A stretch of DNA of 64,000 nt from Hyparrhenia diplandra (GCA_015847255.1 JADLZK010009272.1:496001-560000), one strand, 5' to 3'; shown: positions 30,350 to 41,388, counted from the stretch's first letter. The notes: a model not told the origin generated them from the letters alone. Program-made: numbers and translations.

Positions 30350-31320
30350 GCCAATAACAGAAAGTTGGACAAGCCATGGCTGCCAGGTTGCAAAGCTGCC
30401 AGATCCAAGACCATGGCTGCCATGGATGAGACGTTGGTGAAGTTGGTCAGATTGGAAATTAATTGCTTACCACTCCATGGATGAGACGTTGGTGAAGTTG
30501 GTCAGAACCCTCTTATAGTTTGGGTGGTAGAACTTGGTTCATACTGAGTCACCTGTCCTCAGTGGCTTTCTGGCTGCATTGTTGATTTGCTGTTTTTAGT
30601 AGGTTCATATAATAGAAATTAGGTGATCCAAACCTGACAGTGATAGCATGGCTTGCAATTTGCTTGTTGGATAGGTGCTATAACTGGATCATGAACGTGG
30701 GCTCAGAATTCTCTCGGGATGTTTTCAAATTTTTTAATATAGATTCAGTTTAGTTTTTTTTTTTTTTTTTGAGTAATATAGATTCAGTTTAGTTTTGCAC
30801 AACCAAATTGACTAAAACATCTGCTAGTGGCTTCCATAATTCTGTTAAATAGCAATGCTGATACCTTTGTTTACTACCTTTCCATAATTCTGTTAATAGC
30901 AATGCTGATACTTCTTCACTGGCGCAGCTTGTCAAACAACCTCTGATTTTTTTCCATACAAACGATTTCAGGTTTATATCTCAAATCTCCATACAAAAAA
31001 AAAAAAAAAAAAGAATCAAGCTTACCGGGATGGAATTTGAAGGTGCATCCTGCAACTTGCATTCCCTGTTTTTTATTGTGCTTATATGGTGACCCCGACA
31101 AATGCAAGTAGCTCTTCTTTTAAACGAGTCCAGTTCAAACCTTATTTGTATATGCCATCAATTTATATATTTTTCATACCTGTTGGTTCACTGTGGGATG
31201 ATCATATGTAATATACGTATAGCACAATAAACTACCTGCTGTTTCACTTTTCAAAAAACTACCTGTTGTTTCACTTTTCAAAAAACTACCTGTTGTTTCA
31301 CTGTTGTGTTCGTTGATGCT
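30350..31320. repeat. Cluster of short direct duplications
   Basis: Duplicated segments: CCATGGATGAGACGTTGGTG at 30420 and 30477; ATATAGATTCAGTTTAGTTT at 30738 and 30777 around a T-run; TTCCATAATTCTGTTAA at 30832 and 30880; and three copies of AAACTACCTGYTGTTTCACT with a CAAAAA link at 31237-31304. There is no gene here. Confidence 0.85.
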
Positions 31321-31747
31321 TTGCTTCGTAGTTATAAAGTTGCAATATCTCAGGTTGCTAACTCCCATCAATTTAAAACGAAAAAAATTGACATCTGGAG
31401 TCATTATTTTGGTTTCTTCTCTAAAATCTTACCCATATAGCTCTGTTTGTATTATCTTTATTGATGAATAGTTGCAGCGCTATATTGAAAATCTTGTATT
31501 CAAGGATCTTATTGATCGATCTCTTAGCCACAAGGTTCACTTAATTCTTCTGACAAAATGATGTTTGTTTACATGATTGGTAAGGCGCTGAATCTCTACA
31601 GAATCATAAGCTAGGTGCAATCGCTGCAACGACAGGTTGAGATAAGCAGCAGAGCCCCATTCAAACTGTCCGATGCACCTAACAAAAAATCTATCTTTCG
31701 AAATTCTTATCAATTTCACTGTGTTTTGGCTTCAGTTACCCACCATG

Positions 31748-32092
31748 AAGCTTGCAACAGTGACCCTACTCGACTTCAGCAACCTATCTACCCTCCTAAA
31801 AAAATGTAAGGTAAAACTTTCCCCTTTTGAACATATCATATCCTGTGATGGACCAGTCTGACCAAATTAGTAGATTACTCACACATGGTGCTGGCAAAAT
31901 TCAGATGTTCGAAGCCTGTGGCCCTTCGACAGCCTCGGTCTTCTCACTGGACAGCTCCAGCTCAGGGTTTCTTTTCAGCGACCAAGGAGATGCGTTCCAG
32001 TCGTTCATTCCAAACGGTTTCGAGCACCATTGCGGACTCAACCTGCTGGACCTGGCTCTGTCCGAGGCTACCAATGGGCAGTATGCTGGTAA
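31748..32092 (+). pseudogene. Two exon-like fragments, possibly captured by Helitron
   Basis: Block 1 from ATG 31745 reads M-K-L-A-T-V-T-L-L-D-F-S-N-L-S-T-L-L-K-K-C and ends before GTAAAA at about 31811. Block 2 after AATTCAG (31903) reads F-E-A-C-G-P-S-T-A-S-V-F-S-L-D-S-S-S-S-G and on through N-L-L-D-L-A-L-S-E-A to GTAAAC near 32092. GC content is higher than the surroundings. Serine/acid-rich text resembles a transcription-factor C-terminus, but I cannot assign a family. Confidence 0.4.
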
Positions 32093-32099
32093 ACTAACT

Positions 32100-32800
32100 G
32101 ATACTTGATTAGCTCATTTGCATTATCCATTTAGTTTGATTACTGAATAATCAAATCACCTATGATCAGCCGTCAGCGAGTGATCTGTACATACCAAAAT
32201 CTCCATTTTTATAATTTCATTCATGTATCGCTGCACGCGCGCGTGAAGGAAATCGTGGTTAGTTTACATCCCTTTTGTTTTCCAGTCCTCCCTTCAATAT
32301 CTCTTTCAAAATTTTCAGTCAAACACAATGATATTCTAATACTAACCTCCTGTAGGTTTGACAGATTTTTATAGTTGGCATTGATTTGTTTAACTGAATA
32401 TTAGGATTTGATAAGGTCACTATTCATTCATATACTTCTTAAAAGGCTGACAGTTTTGTTGCTGTCCACTGGATCCCTGCAACTGCCACAGGCTGAGCAC
32501 ATAGTTGTGTGTTTAGCAGGAACAAATACTGAGATACGTCTTTGATTGCTCAGACACAAATGGCATGGTCTATTGTATTGCCATTGTGTTTCTGTAATAT
32601 AATCTAGACAAACAAATAGATTTGTTCCTCAGTAACCTTTGCTGAATAAATGTACATTGTTAAACATGGGTGCATGCACTGGCCTTGATTATTTGTTATG
32701 GAAGTTCTTGGGCTACTGAACAAAGGAGAGAGATTAGGCTAACTTTAGAGGTTGCATACCACACATTATCTAACTGCTTCATAGCACATTATAGCATTTG
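32100..32800. other. Helitron block distal interior, nothing identified
   Basis: AT-rich. No open frame of note and no repeat recognised apart from the terminal hairpin. Confidence 0.4.
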
Positions 32801-32886
32801 CATTTTTTTTTCCTGCACGGGTGTGCGAATGCGCGTGCCCTGCTACTAGTATGTATGATATCTGGCATCATAAGGATCCAGTGCAG

Positions 32887-33149
32887 GTTATGTTGTTCAA
32901 CAAGCATGAATGACCTAGATCTGGCAAGTCTTCACCGACTACAAGTAGAAGACAGGTGAATCATATATGTTGCGCACACATCGTCGAGGCTGAATCCTAG
33001 GAAGGCGATTCATTTATATATAGTAGATTGTTCCCCTTCTATGGGAAAGTTGGTTCGAATGCCACTACAGGGTACAGGCATCAGTTGCTAACCATTGTAC
33101 TGTAGGGCATAGGCATGCCTATTCCATCACTATATGTGATTTGATCCAC
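32887..33149 (+). pseudogene. R2 unit: penultimate exon remnant and flank
   Basis: After AGTGCAG the exon starts V-M-L-F as in R1 (14771) and R3 (52380) but hits a stop within eight codons. The following CATCAGTTGC and CCATTGTACTG text matches 19500-19540. Confidence 0.5.
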
Positions 33150-33199
33150 TGAGGGCCCGTTTGGTACAACTTTGGTAGCAACTTCATGAGCTAAAAAAC

Positions 33200-33860
33200 A
33201 GCTTCAGCAGCCAAACGAGCAGCTCGCTCGTCAGCTCTCTCTTCCGCTCCCCTAGAAACGCGCTGAGACAAGCGCATCCCGCTCGCGTCCGCTCAATGGA
33301 GCTGGGGAATCACAGCTCCCTGCAGCTCTCTCCCTCCACAATGACTTTAATGCCCCACAAATTTACAAGAAATTGCCATGGACTTGCCGCGTCGTCTCCC
33401 CAGGGTAGCGCCGCGGCCGCCGCCATGGGTGTGCTGCTGGCCCCGAATCCACAACCCGTCCTCCTCCTGTAACCCTCTGTACCGCCGCCTCCGTTCCTCA
33501 AGAAGTATTCGCCGCCGCTCCTGCCGGCCAAGAAGCGTTCGCCGCCGTTCCAGCCTAGGATCCGCCTGATCCATCTTCTTCCGCCGCCATTCCTGCCGCG
33601 GCCAGTCCCTCCCTCCCCGCCACTCATAGTTTGCTGCTCGGCTTCAGGGACCACCCAGGCTTCGTGGCACCGCCGCGCCCCGCCTCGGCCGGTCCCTCCC
33701 TCTCCGCCACTCGGAGTCTGCTACCCGGCTTCGGGGAGTGCCGCGGCCGGTCCTCTCCTGCCCCCACCACTCGCGGCAAGCCAACGTGAGACGTGGCGAC
33801 CCCCAGCACCATGGCAACCCCTCCAGCTGCTCCTCTTGCTCCCCACCAGACACCGTCGAC
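33200..33860. other. GC-rich segment in Tourist-like element
   Basis: Proline/arginine-coding open frames on both strands (33378-33569 plus; 33310-33654 and 33644-33853 minus) come from CCGCCG composition. The plus strand could be a captured GC-rich 5' gene end, since AAGGTAATATTC near 33873 resembles a donor. Not recognised. Confidence 0.35.
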
Positions 33861-34309
33861 CTGACTAATTAAAGGTAATATTCATCTTGCCTATTAGTTG
33901 GCTTTAAAGTAGTGCTAGTCGATACAACCTGTTAAAATCCAGTGTGATTGCAGTTGCCTTGTTGCTAATAATGCAAAGCCGTTAGTTACTGATGATGATG
34001 TCCTTACTGTGTCGAATACTGAATTCCTGACAAGTGTCATGGTGTGGTTTACTGTGTTGAATACTCAATTACTGAAACATATTCTGTAATGGACCTTAGT
34101 ATTTGGTTGACATTTTGTTCAGAAATAAAATTTGGTACTTAGCAACATGTTGACCATCTGGATAATTGCAACTTGACTGATCTGTTACAGTTCAGTAGTA
34201 GAGATGGTTGGAACTTGACAAATTTGGATAATTGCTTCTACTTGCTGTAGTCTCCCACTGCATTTCATATCTGTTCTGATTGTGATTGATGCCTAGTGGC
34301 TAATTCCAG

Positions 34310-34800
34310 TCAATCTGACATCTGGTCCCTTTTTACACTATGCTTGACAATTCCAGTCCCTTTTTACACTAAGCTAGCTATTTGGTTTTCCAAATATTCT
34401 GCTGTTTATTAACCCTGCTAGAACTATATAGCAGATTTCTGCTGTCCTTTTTACACTAAGCTTGACAATTCCAGAACCAGGCTTGACAAGCTTAGTCCTT
34501 TTTACACTATATATACTAAGCCTGTCAAATGTATTTCTGCTGTTTAGCTATATATAAAACAGCAGAAATCTTTTTACACTAAGCTATCTTCCTAGACTGG
34601 AATCTGCTGCTGAACAGAATATGTAAAAAGGGACTATTTACTCGTTTTGAACAGAATATGTTAATAAAGATAGCTTAACAAAGGGACTATATATACTAAG
34701 CTTGTCAAATGTATTTCTGCTGTTTAGCTAGTACAAGATTTCTGCTGAACTGTAGCCCTTTTACATATTCTGTTTAGCTAGTACAAGAAAATATGTTCGG
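34310..34800. repeat. Scrambled short repeats (CTTTTTACACTAAGCTTGAC family)
   Basis: At least five copies of TTTTTACACTAAGC- or TTTTACACTATA-type text, and several of CTGTCAAATGTATTTCTGCT or TTTCTGCTGTTTAGCTA, some inverted (34549-34575). They form a local repeat maze with no coding potential. Confidence 0.75.
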
Positions 34801-35639
34801 CAAGCTTTAAGCCAGCATCTCAATCTTGTACATTTCATATCTCCAGATTAACCTGGTCCCTGACATAGATGTTTTCAGCATCTGATATCTGCACTGTTGA
34901 TCAAACTATTTTGTGCTTGGTCAATGTCTGGTCACTGCATGTATGAACCTATCTGTTCCCTTTCAAGGGCAATCTATTTTTTAGTTCTTTATGAGCTGCT
35001 GCTAGCTATATTGAAAAAAACTATGAATGTATTTCTTGCCTAAAGCATGCCTTGAAAGAACTCACTGTGTAAATGCCCACTGTTGAGATGTGTGGTCACT
35101 GAGTGAGATCCCTAAATTTGTCTCGCCTAGTGGCCTCTCCCTTTATTTCATTTTCTTTTATGAATTATTGGTCCCTGAGATCCGTGTGTAATGTGTTCTA
35201 GATTTTGGATACAATAGGTCACTGCCCATGCACCTTGGCTGGTTTCTGTTACACTTTGGTGGAGCTTGTTTCTGTTACACCTTGGCTGGTTCCAAGTTTC
35301 TAAATGCATATAAACATGGGCTGCTGTTTTAGAACATGGCAGGCTGCTGAATTTGAATCTTCAAGTGCAAAGTGAATCTTCTAGTTCTATTATCAAGTAG
35401 CTGCTTGAATTAAATATAAGGCCTTGTTCATCTTACTCGGTATTGTCTACTTTTAGAATGCTTGGATATGTTCTCTACTTTGTTAAATAAATGACAACTT
35501 TTCTCCTTAGAGTTAAATGTAAGGCCTTGTTCATTCTCTACTTTGTTAAATAAATGACTGCTGTCTACTTTGATGCCCACCATACCTATCTATCTATTAT
35601 ACTGAAGTCCAGTAACTTCAGTATAACTTCTTGTATGGT

Positions 35640-36100
35640 CCTTGCAAAGTGTTCGATGGGAACATCCAAGTTTCAGGATAGTCCCATGTTATGACCGGTA
35701 ATGTGTACCAGCGCCGTGAGGCGTCGTGGCTGATGGGAAGCCAGCGAAGCTATTGGGATAAGTCTCGGTTAGTTGAGTTAGAGTTATTTAATTCAATTTG
35801 TTAGGAGTCTTAAGATTTGGTTGTTAGGAGATTTGGGTTGTTAGGAGTCTTGAGATAAGCATGCAGTTGGTTTGTATAAGTACTAAGAGTCTTAATGGAA
35901 TAGAACTCAGCCAAGGATGAGATAAACTCTCCTTTTGGCCCCTTGGCTAATTATCTCGCAACCTGCTTCCTATTCCCGAGTTACTGTTCACGCCCGACAA
36001 TAGCGCCGGCAACTCGATCTCTCGCAACTCGCCGTCGGGAACTCAAACCCCGACCGCCCGATGCGCCATCCTTACGCCCTAAGATCCCTAGGGCGTATCA
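35640..36100 (+). repeat. Possible solo LTR or LTR fragment
   Basis: A block of different composition reads TTGTTAGGAGTCTTAAG, then GGTTGTTAGGAG twice, GTTTGTATAAGTACTAAG (promoter-like), and CCTTGGCTAATTATCTCGCA, ending CCCTAGGGCGTATCA. This resembles an LTR with promoter and RNA-end regions. I could not define a target duplication. Confidence 0.35.
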
Positions 36101-36439
36101 TCCCATCTGCTAGGTCCAATGACAGTGATGGCCACTGTTGACAAAGGCAAGCACCAACGTTTCTTATTAGGCTACTAACATAAAGGCCAGTCCTTTTCTG
36201 TCATTGACTCTTAATAGACCCAGATTCTGCATGCCTGCATTATCCTTTTTTTAGATAATAGAACAGCATTGTCCTACAAAAGGAAAAAAATCAAGCTACT
36301 GATATGACAGATAATAATAGGAAATAGAACTTTAGTTGTACATGATCATTACAGTTACACCTCTGTACCTGAACTGATCAAGTACATAACAATCAAATTT
36401 ACCTTACCGGTGCATGTTATCTGAACTCTTATATTCTCT

Positions 36440-36600
36440 GAATCTTGCAGCTCTCAGCTCATACTCAGCGGAGTCGGGTTCGCAAACGAAGAGGCTCATG
36501 GAGATCATCGTCCCACCATAACCTGTCATGTGGTACAGGCAACCCCATCGATGACTGCTGGCGCTGTGACTCGGATTGGCACAACAACTGTTGTGTTCTT
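36440..36600 (+). pseudogene. Pectate lyase exon fragment captured in Tourist-like element
   Basis: The frame includes L-S-C-G-T-G-N-P-I-D-D-C-W-R-C-D-S-D-W-H followed by N-N. The N-P-I-D-x-C-W-R-C stretch is the hallmark near the N-terminus of plant pectate lyases (polysaccharide lyase family 1, cell-wall pectin cleavage). The catalytic domain that should follow is absent; the frame continues into unrelated sequence. The fragment also exists at 3130-3175, split by Copia copy A. Confidence 0.7.
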
Positions 36601-37078
36601 GTTTGCTATTTTTCCTTGTCACAACAGCTTGGCTTCAAAATGTTCTGTAAGTGCCATATTCTGTGACATGAGTTCTGTAAGTGCCATAAGAAATGCAAGG
36701 TTCTGTAACATGAGTTTTGTAAGTGCCATTAGTCTGTTGATGGGAACGTGAGTCTGAATGTCTGATGATCGGAGCCATGGTTCCTTGACATACAGGATGA
36801 TCGTTACCTGGCTGTATGTACCTACAGGATGCGTGAGTCACCGTGAGCTCAGTTCCTGCTTGTGTTGTGCGCTAGTGAGCTCACGGCAGCTCCTGCCCAG
36901 TCTGTTTTGATCGTGTGGATAGGGGCATGTTGGACAAACACAATTGAAAAGTTGGTGGTGAAGCTGCTTTACCAAATACAATTATCAAAACAGCTCAGCT
37001 TAATTTTGAAATTGGTGGTGAAGCTATTTTCTAGAAAAACAGCTAAGCTAATGAAGTTAAGCTGTGCCAAACAGGTCA

Positions 37079-37190
37079 TGAATGGTCTCCTCAGTATGAG
37101 TATGACTTCATCCATGAATTTGCCATGCTTCACCCCGATGGGAATGTTTATGTGTTACGGCATATCCAAGGTTGACAGGTGATGAGCACT
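37079..37190 (+). pseudogene. Terminal exon-like block of the array unit (R2)
   Basis: Reads E-W-S-P-Q-Y-E-Y-D-F-I-H-E-F-A-M-L-H-P-D-G and ends at TGA near 37173. It is the best match to R0 (3637-3730) and is related to R1. Confidence 0.4.
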
Positions 37191-37274
37191 GGATGAATAT
37201 AGACGTGCCTAAACAGTACGATTATTGATAGCTGCACCTAAAATAAATTATCAAACCGAAATTAATTATGCAAA

Positions 37275-37530
37275 GGCATAGAAATCAAATCGAAACCGGA
37301 CAAATTTTATCAAATTATTTTTCACACAATAAAAATTATGCAAAGCATGAATGCACCATCTCTCAAGTTACAACTTTAAAAATTATTTAGAATGCACATT
37401 TTGCACCATTTAAATTGCTACAAAACCTAATTAAATGCTGGAAAATTTACAAGATTCATAAAAATCATTTATGTTATTTAGTGTTTTCTATTTACACCCA
37501 AAATAAAAATTCCAGGGTGTGACAAGCGAG
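37275..37530 (+). repeat. Ty3/Gypsy LTR fragment
   Basis: AT-rich block ending CCAGGGTGTGACA, collinear with 54895-55081 upstream of the second gypsy remnant. This is the 3' edge of a 5' LTR. Confidence 0.55.
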
Positions 37531-38526
37531 TAACGGGGAGGGGCTAGACCTGGGTGGTGGGGCGGGACCAGACTTGGGCGAGGGTTAGAGTTGGGCGACA
37601 GATCTCTGTTAGTAGCCATACCACTAATGTTGCTGCTTCCACTTCGTCAGATGTTGGCGAGCGGCCTAGGGAGCGAAGGCCCATGAAGAAGAACCCAAGA
37701 TATACTTGGTAAAGATTGGGTTGAGTGATTTAGGCCATTTTGGGCCGAGCAGGTCATCCCCTTGCATGCGCCAAATTAAGCATCACTTCTGAATCGTAAA
37801 GGGAAGAGATGTGGGGTGGGGGGGGGGGAGGGTATCGCTGAATTGAACATAAACTATTTCCTAGTTCAAAGATTCATCCGACGCATCATGTTTCTCTTCT
37901 TCGCATGTCTTCTCTCTCCAAACTCTTCTTCCCCAACTCTGTTGCTCACGTTTGGTATCGAAGTCCTCAATCACCGTTTTCGTGTCCCCGTTGCACGACA
38001 TCCCATTGATCGCTTGACCTCGACAAGGTTGGTTGGTCTAACTCGAATCGAAGTTTGTGAACTGCATTTTGATTTGGGGATTCCGTAATTCCACTCCTAG
38101 AGTCATGATTTGTGGTTGTGCTTCATCGATGCGGAGTGCGCCGACCGATCTACACACATCCATTTTACCCGTCATTAGAAGGCTCTCAAAGACCATAGAT
38201 GCTACCCAGAAGCTCCTTCTCGACGAGATGGATAAGAATTTCGTAGTTCGTTTTGAAAAGATCGACAGGCGTGTCGTGGCCCGCATCGACACCTTGGAGC
38301 GCAAGCTCGATTCCTCTTCGATTAATTCGGCCCACCCGCATCTAAGCACTAGAGTCCGCGATGCGGATGTTCGACGAGTGGCATCCGGTGTGGACGACGT
38401 CATCAACAACCTACGCCTCGAAGTGGGCAAGTTGTCCACCATGAAGCTCGAGGTCGGGAAAATTTCAAAGTACATGGAACGATCTATGGTGGACGGCCTG
38501 TCGGCGATGCCAGGACTGTTCGCTGC

Positions 38527-38531
38527 TACAC
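38527..38531. repeat. Target duplication of solo LTR (left)
   Basis: TACAC here, TACGC at 40148-40152. The uninterrupted R0 copy reads GCTACGCCC near 3930, so TACGC is the original. Confidence 0.75.
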
Positions 38532-40147
38532 TGAAGATTGCTAGTTTGGTTTTGGATAATTAGTGACACCTAAGGACTAATCTCTCGATGCTAAGTGTTT
38601 GACTAGATTGGATATTGGTCGTGTCAAGCTTGGAGCATGGTGATCATGGAGGATGGATCGAGGTGATCCAAAAAGATGATCAAGCGTCCAACTTGATGAA
38701 GTTTGGAGATCAATTGAGCCCAAGGCAAAGGTATAACCATAGGGCCTTTTGTTTTCACTCTCAAGACACCATAGAGGGTGTGAGTGATTATAGGATCGAT
38801 AAGCCGTACTATAAAGAGGGGAAACTTATCGTACATATCGGTCCTCATGTGCCTCTAGGTTCAAAATTCATATGCATGCATTCTAACCTAAAGAGCTAAC
38901 TCCGTACTTGACGAAAATGGTTTTTGAAATGCTAACACATGGTGTCGGGGTGTTCTTCGACGTGTTGGCAACAAGAAACAAGTGACGGAAGCTGGTTTGG
39001 AGCAAAGGCGAAGGAACGACGGATTTTCGCAGCTCAAGGCTTGACCGGAACCTCGCGACCGGACTCGTGACCGACGCACGGATCGACCGGACGGTCCGCC
39101 GGCGGATCCGGCCGACAATTCTAGAGAGCATGTTTTTCGGTTCGGTTCGAGTTCGTGGGTCGACCGGACACTGGCACCGAAGCATCGACCGGACGCTCAT
39201 CTTTGGGGGTCGATGTGGGCGGCTACTTGTCCGGTGTGCCGGGATTCGACTGGACCCATCGATCGGACTCGGCCGGGTGAGTCCGGCCGACGCTGTCGGC
39301 CGGGCTGCGAGAAACCACATTTTGCCCCCCAACGGTTTGTCCCTCTCATTCTTGATTGTGAGCTTCATTCTTGAGAGAGAAGTGGACATCCAAGTGCATT
39401 TGCATCGAGTTCTTGCATCTAGAGGCACTTGGGGATCGTTGTGAGCTTGTCGGTTTCTTGTTTCTCTTGGAGACACCGCTCCTAGCCGGCTTGGTGATTT
39501 GGTGGAGGCGTTGGCAAGAGAAGGTGATTGTTCTTGGCCACCTCCGGTGATTTGTGAGAGGATCACACACTCCTCGTCGGGAAGACAAAGTGCAAGGAAT
39601 ACATTGCTCGTGTCTTGGTTACCTCACTTGTGAGTGGTGGCTTGGGGCTAGCAAGTGCACCGCCTAGCTCAAGCACCATCCTTGTGTTGGTCGGCACAAC
39701 CGGAGACTAGCTTGTCGGTGTACAAGTGAACTCCAGGTCAACACATCGACGTGTCATTTGTCTCGGTGATTGGCTCTTCATCATATTGTGTTTGATTGTT
39801 CATCCTCAACATTGGTGATTGGTTCATTGCCTCTACACGTCGGTATATCGAGCTCTATCACTTGCATTTACCTTTCTAGCTTATATTGTGTAGTGAGCTA
39901 GCCTTGCTTGTGTATTGTTCTTGCTAGCCTAAGGATCATATTTAGGTTTGTTCACTAGTTAGAGTAGTGACATAGCTTTGAGTGACATAGAGATCATGGA
40001 GTATATTTAGAAGAGGCTTGCAAGACAATAGAGCTAGTGCAAACCGGGATTACGCTTTTTGTTATACTAATCGGTTTGTTAAATTAAGCTTGTACAAAAT
40101 TTTTATATGCTATCCACCCCCCCCCTCTATCCATCTAGGACCTTACA
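38532..40147 (+). repeat. Solo LTR of a SIRE/Maximus-like Copia element (1616 bp)
   Basis: It starts TGAAGATTGC and ends ACCTTACA, with no internal domain beside it. Layout matches the LTR at 57868-59596 in reverse: a CAAGACA(C)-type central box, a cluster of GACCGGA/TCCGGTC repeats (39029-39310) and a C-run CCACCCCCCCCCTCTAT near the end. It arose by recombination between the two LTRs of a complete element. Confidence 0.85.
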
Positions 40148-40699
40148 TACGCCCGTCTTTGAAGTCGTCCCTCAGCCCCGGCTTCATCGAAGCGTGTCGA
40201 CCCACGACGTCAAGCCGGTGTGCTCTCCGCTCTCAAAGTCCACCGCGCGCGTCGACTTCGAGGCTGCCCCACGCTCATCCGAGGGACTCGTGAGCCGATA
40301 GGCCCAACAGCACCGCATGGATCAGGGTCGTGTCAGAGTGGTCACCACTGATGCCACCACCGTGAAGGGGTACGCCGCCCGGAAACCATGCTCCTCTGTC
40401 TCCTTTACCGTTGTTGTGTCCTCCTCCCATGCGCCACCACCCACAGCCTCCACGGCATTTTGAGTCCGGGTATCAAGGGAGATAATTCGGGTAAACCGCC
40501 TAAGTTTGATTTCCCCAAATTCGATGGGGAACATGCCAAATTGTGCATCAAACAGGCCACACATTATTTTGGTCTATATCGGGTTGAGTCCTCTGTCGTG
40601 GTTGCCTGGGATGAGTTCTATGTCTAGTTGCTAGCGTGCTTTGCACGTGATGATGGGCTACGTGATGACATCAAAGTTGTTGTTGTTGTCCACAAACCA

Positions 40700-40923
40700 G
40701 CTACTCGATGATGCTTGTACTTTGTGCGAATTGCGGGGAGGAAGCAAATGGACTCACCAAGCACACGTTTCACCGCTATGATTTGATGCTGAACCCGAAG
40801 ATTGCGTGGAATGGTTGCTTACCTCTGCCGCCACCTTCTCCTCAGACGGGAGCTGGCGGTGTGTAACGATACGAGTTGGGTGTGCGCAGTAGGGATGGAT
40901 GCAACCGTGATCGTACACACAAG
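40700..40923 (+). other. R2 flank before LARD insertion
   Basis: Matches 4720-4944 of R0 (same order, GAACCCGAAGA text). It ends in the target of the LARD-like element. No gene. Confidence 0.6.
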
Positions 40924-40928
40924 GAGAT

Positions 40929-41362
40929 TATTGACACATGTTAACGTATACTTTTAATTGTCAACTAAACATGAAAAAGGACTAAGATATAATTAGATAA
41001 CCTTATTAGGGGTTTATACTAATGATTTCCATGAGTTTTGGTAAAGTTGTGATTTGCGGGGACTTAACAGAAAACGGTAGAATTCGTGAACGCAATCCAA
41101 CTCGAAACAAGTTTAGAAGGCTCCGGATTACACCCGACGTGAACGAAACTTAACACCCAAGAAAACATCACTTTAGTTTAGTTGGTATATTAAGTTAGTA
41201 GATACATGATTTTGATTTATCATAGTCTTTACCCTTGCTTCCCGTGGAAAATATAAATAACGATATACTACGGAATACTCCCGGGTAAAAGCTACAATGG
41301 TATATATATTACAGGCGCTATGCGGAACCCTTTATATTCTTTTTGCACTTAATAAATACCAA
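40929..41362 (+). repeat. 5' LTR of LARD-like element, internally deleted
   Basis: 434 bp versus 1436 bp for the 3' LTR. The missing part lies between AACATCA and CTTTAGTTTAG at about 41170. The deletion removes the promoter-proximal middle, so this copy is unlikely to be transcribed normally. Confidence 0.85.
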
Positions 41363-41371
41363 CAAGCTTTT

Positions 41372-41388
41372 TGGCGCCGTTGCCGGGA
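41372..41388 (+). promoter_or_regulatory. Primer binding site of LARD-like element
   Basis: TGGCGCCGTTGCCGGGA, ten bases after the 5' LTR. Typical of Athila/Tat-lineage gypsy elements. Confidence 0.8.

Larger units (their letters stand above)
28326..32849. mobile_element. Helitron-bounded block, plus-oriented 3' end clear
   Basis: The right end has a 9-bp stem (GGGTGTGCG at 32819-32827 with CGCGTGCCC at 32832-32840), five bases, then CTAG (32846-32849) and target T. The sequence after it (TATGTATGATATCTG) continues the unit exactly as at 52340. At the left, CTAG (28326-28329) followed by CTAAGTGCCCATGCGTTGCT looks like an inverted, weaker Helitron 3' end. Two opposed Helitrons may therefore be present, or one with an unseen 5' end. 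No helicase gene. Confidence 0.5.
33153..37078. mobile_element. Tourist/PIF-like non-autonomous element (about 3.9 kb)
   Basis: The left end GGGCCCGTTTGGTACAAC and the reversed right end GACCTGTTTGGCACAGC form imperfect inverted repeats. TGA lies outside both ends (33150-33152 and 37079-37081). R1 shows the empty site near 19565. The end sequence resembles the GG-CC-GTTTGG ends common to Tourist/PIF-like grass elements. No transposase is found. It carries a GC-rich segment (33200-33860), AT-rich repeats, an LTR-like insertion and a pectate-lyase fragment. Confidence 0.55.
37815..40700 (+). pseudogene. Ty3/Gypsy gag remnant (R2), split by a solo LTR
   Basis: From about 38105 the frame reads M-I-C-G-C-A-S-S-M-R-S-A-P-T-D-L with a coiled-coil-like helix (K-I-D-R-R-V-V-A-R-I-D-T-L-E-R-K-L) to 38530. 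After the solo LTR the text resumes L-K-S-S-L-S-P-G-F-I near 40157, then K-F-D-F-P-K-F-D-G-E-H-A near 40503, the gag domain. A later deletion removes the middle of gag (after 40607) relative to R0. No pol follows. Confidence 0.8.

Noticed and set aside
31237..31304. Three regularly spaced repeats resembling a mini CRISPR
   Set aside because: The copies are directly tandem without unique spacers, and the genome is a plant.
33310..33853. GC-rich minus-strand frames (up to 114 codons)
   Set aside because: CGG/CCG composition gives long frames on both strands. No splice or motif support.
35640..36100. Calling this a firm solo LTR
   Set aside because: No duplication or second copy in the window, so kept only as a low-confidence feature.
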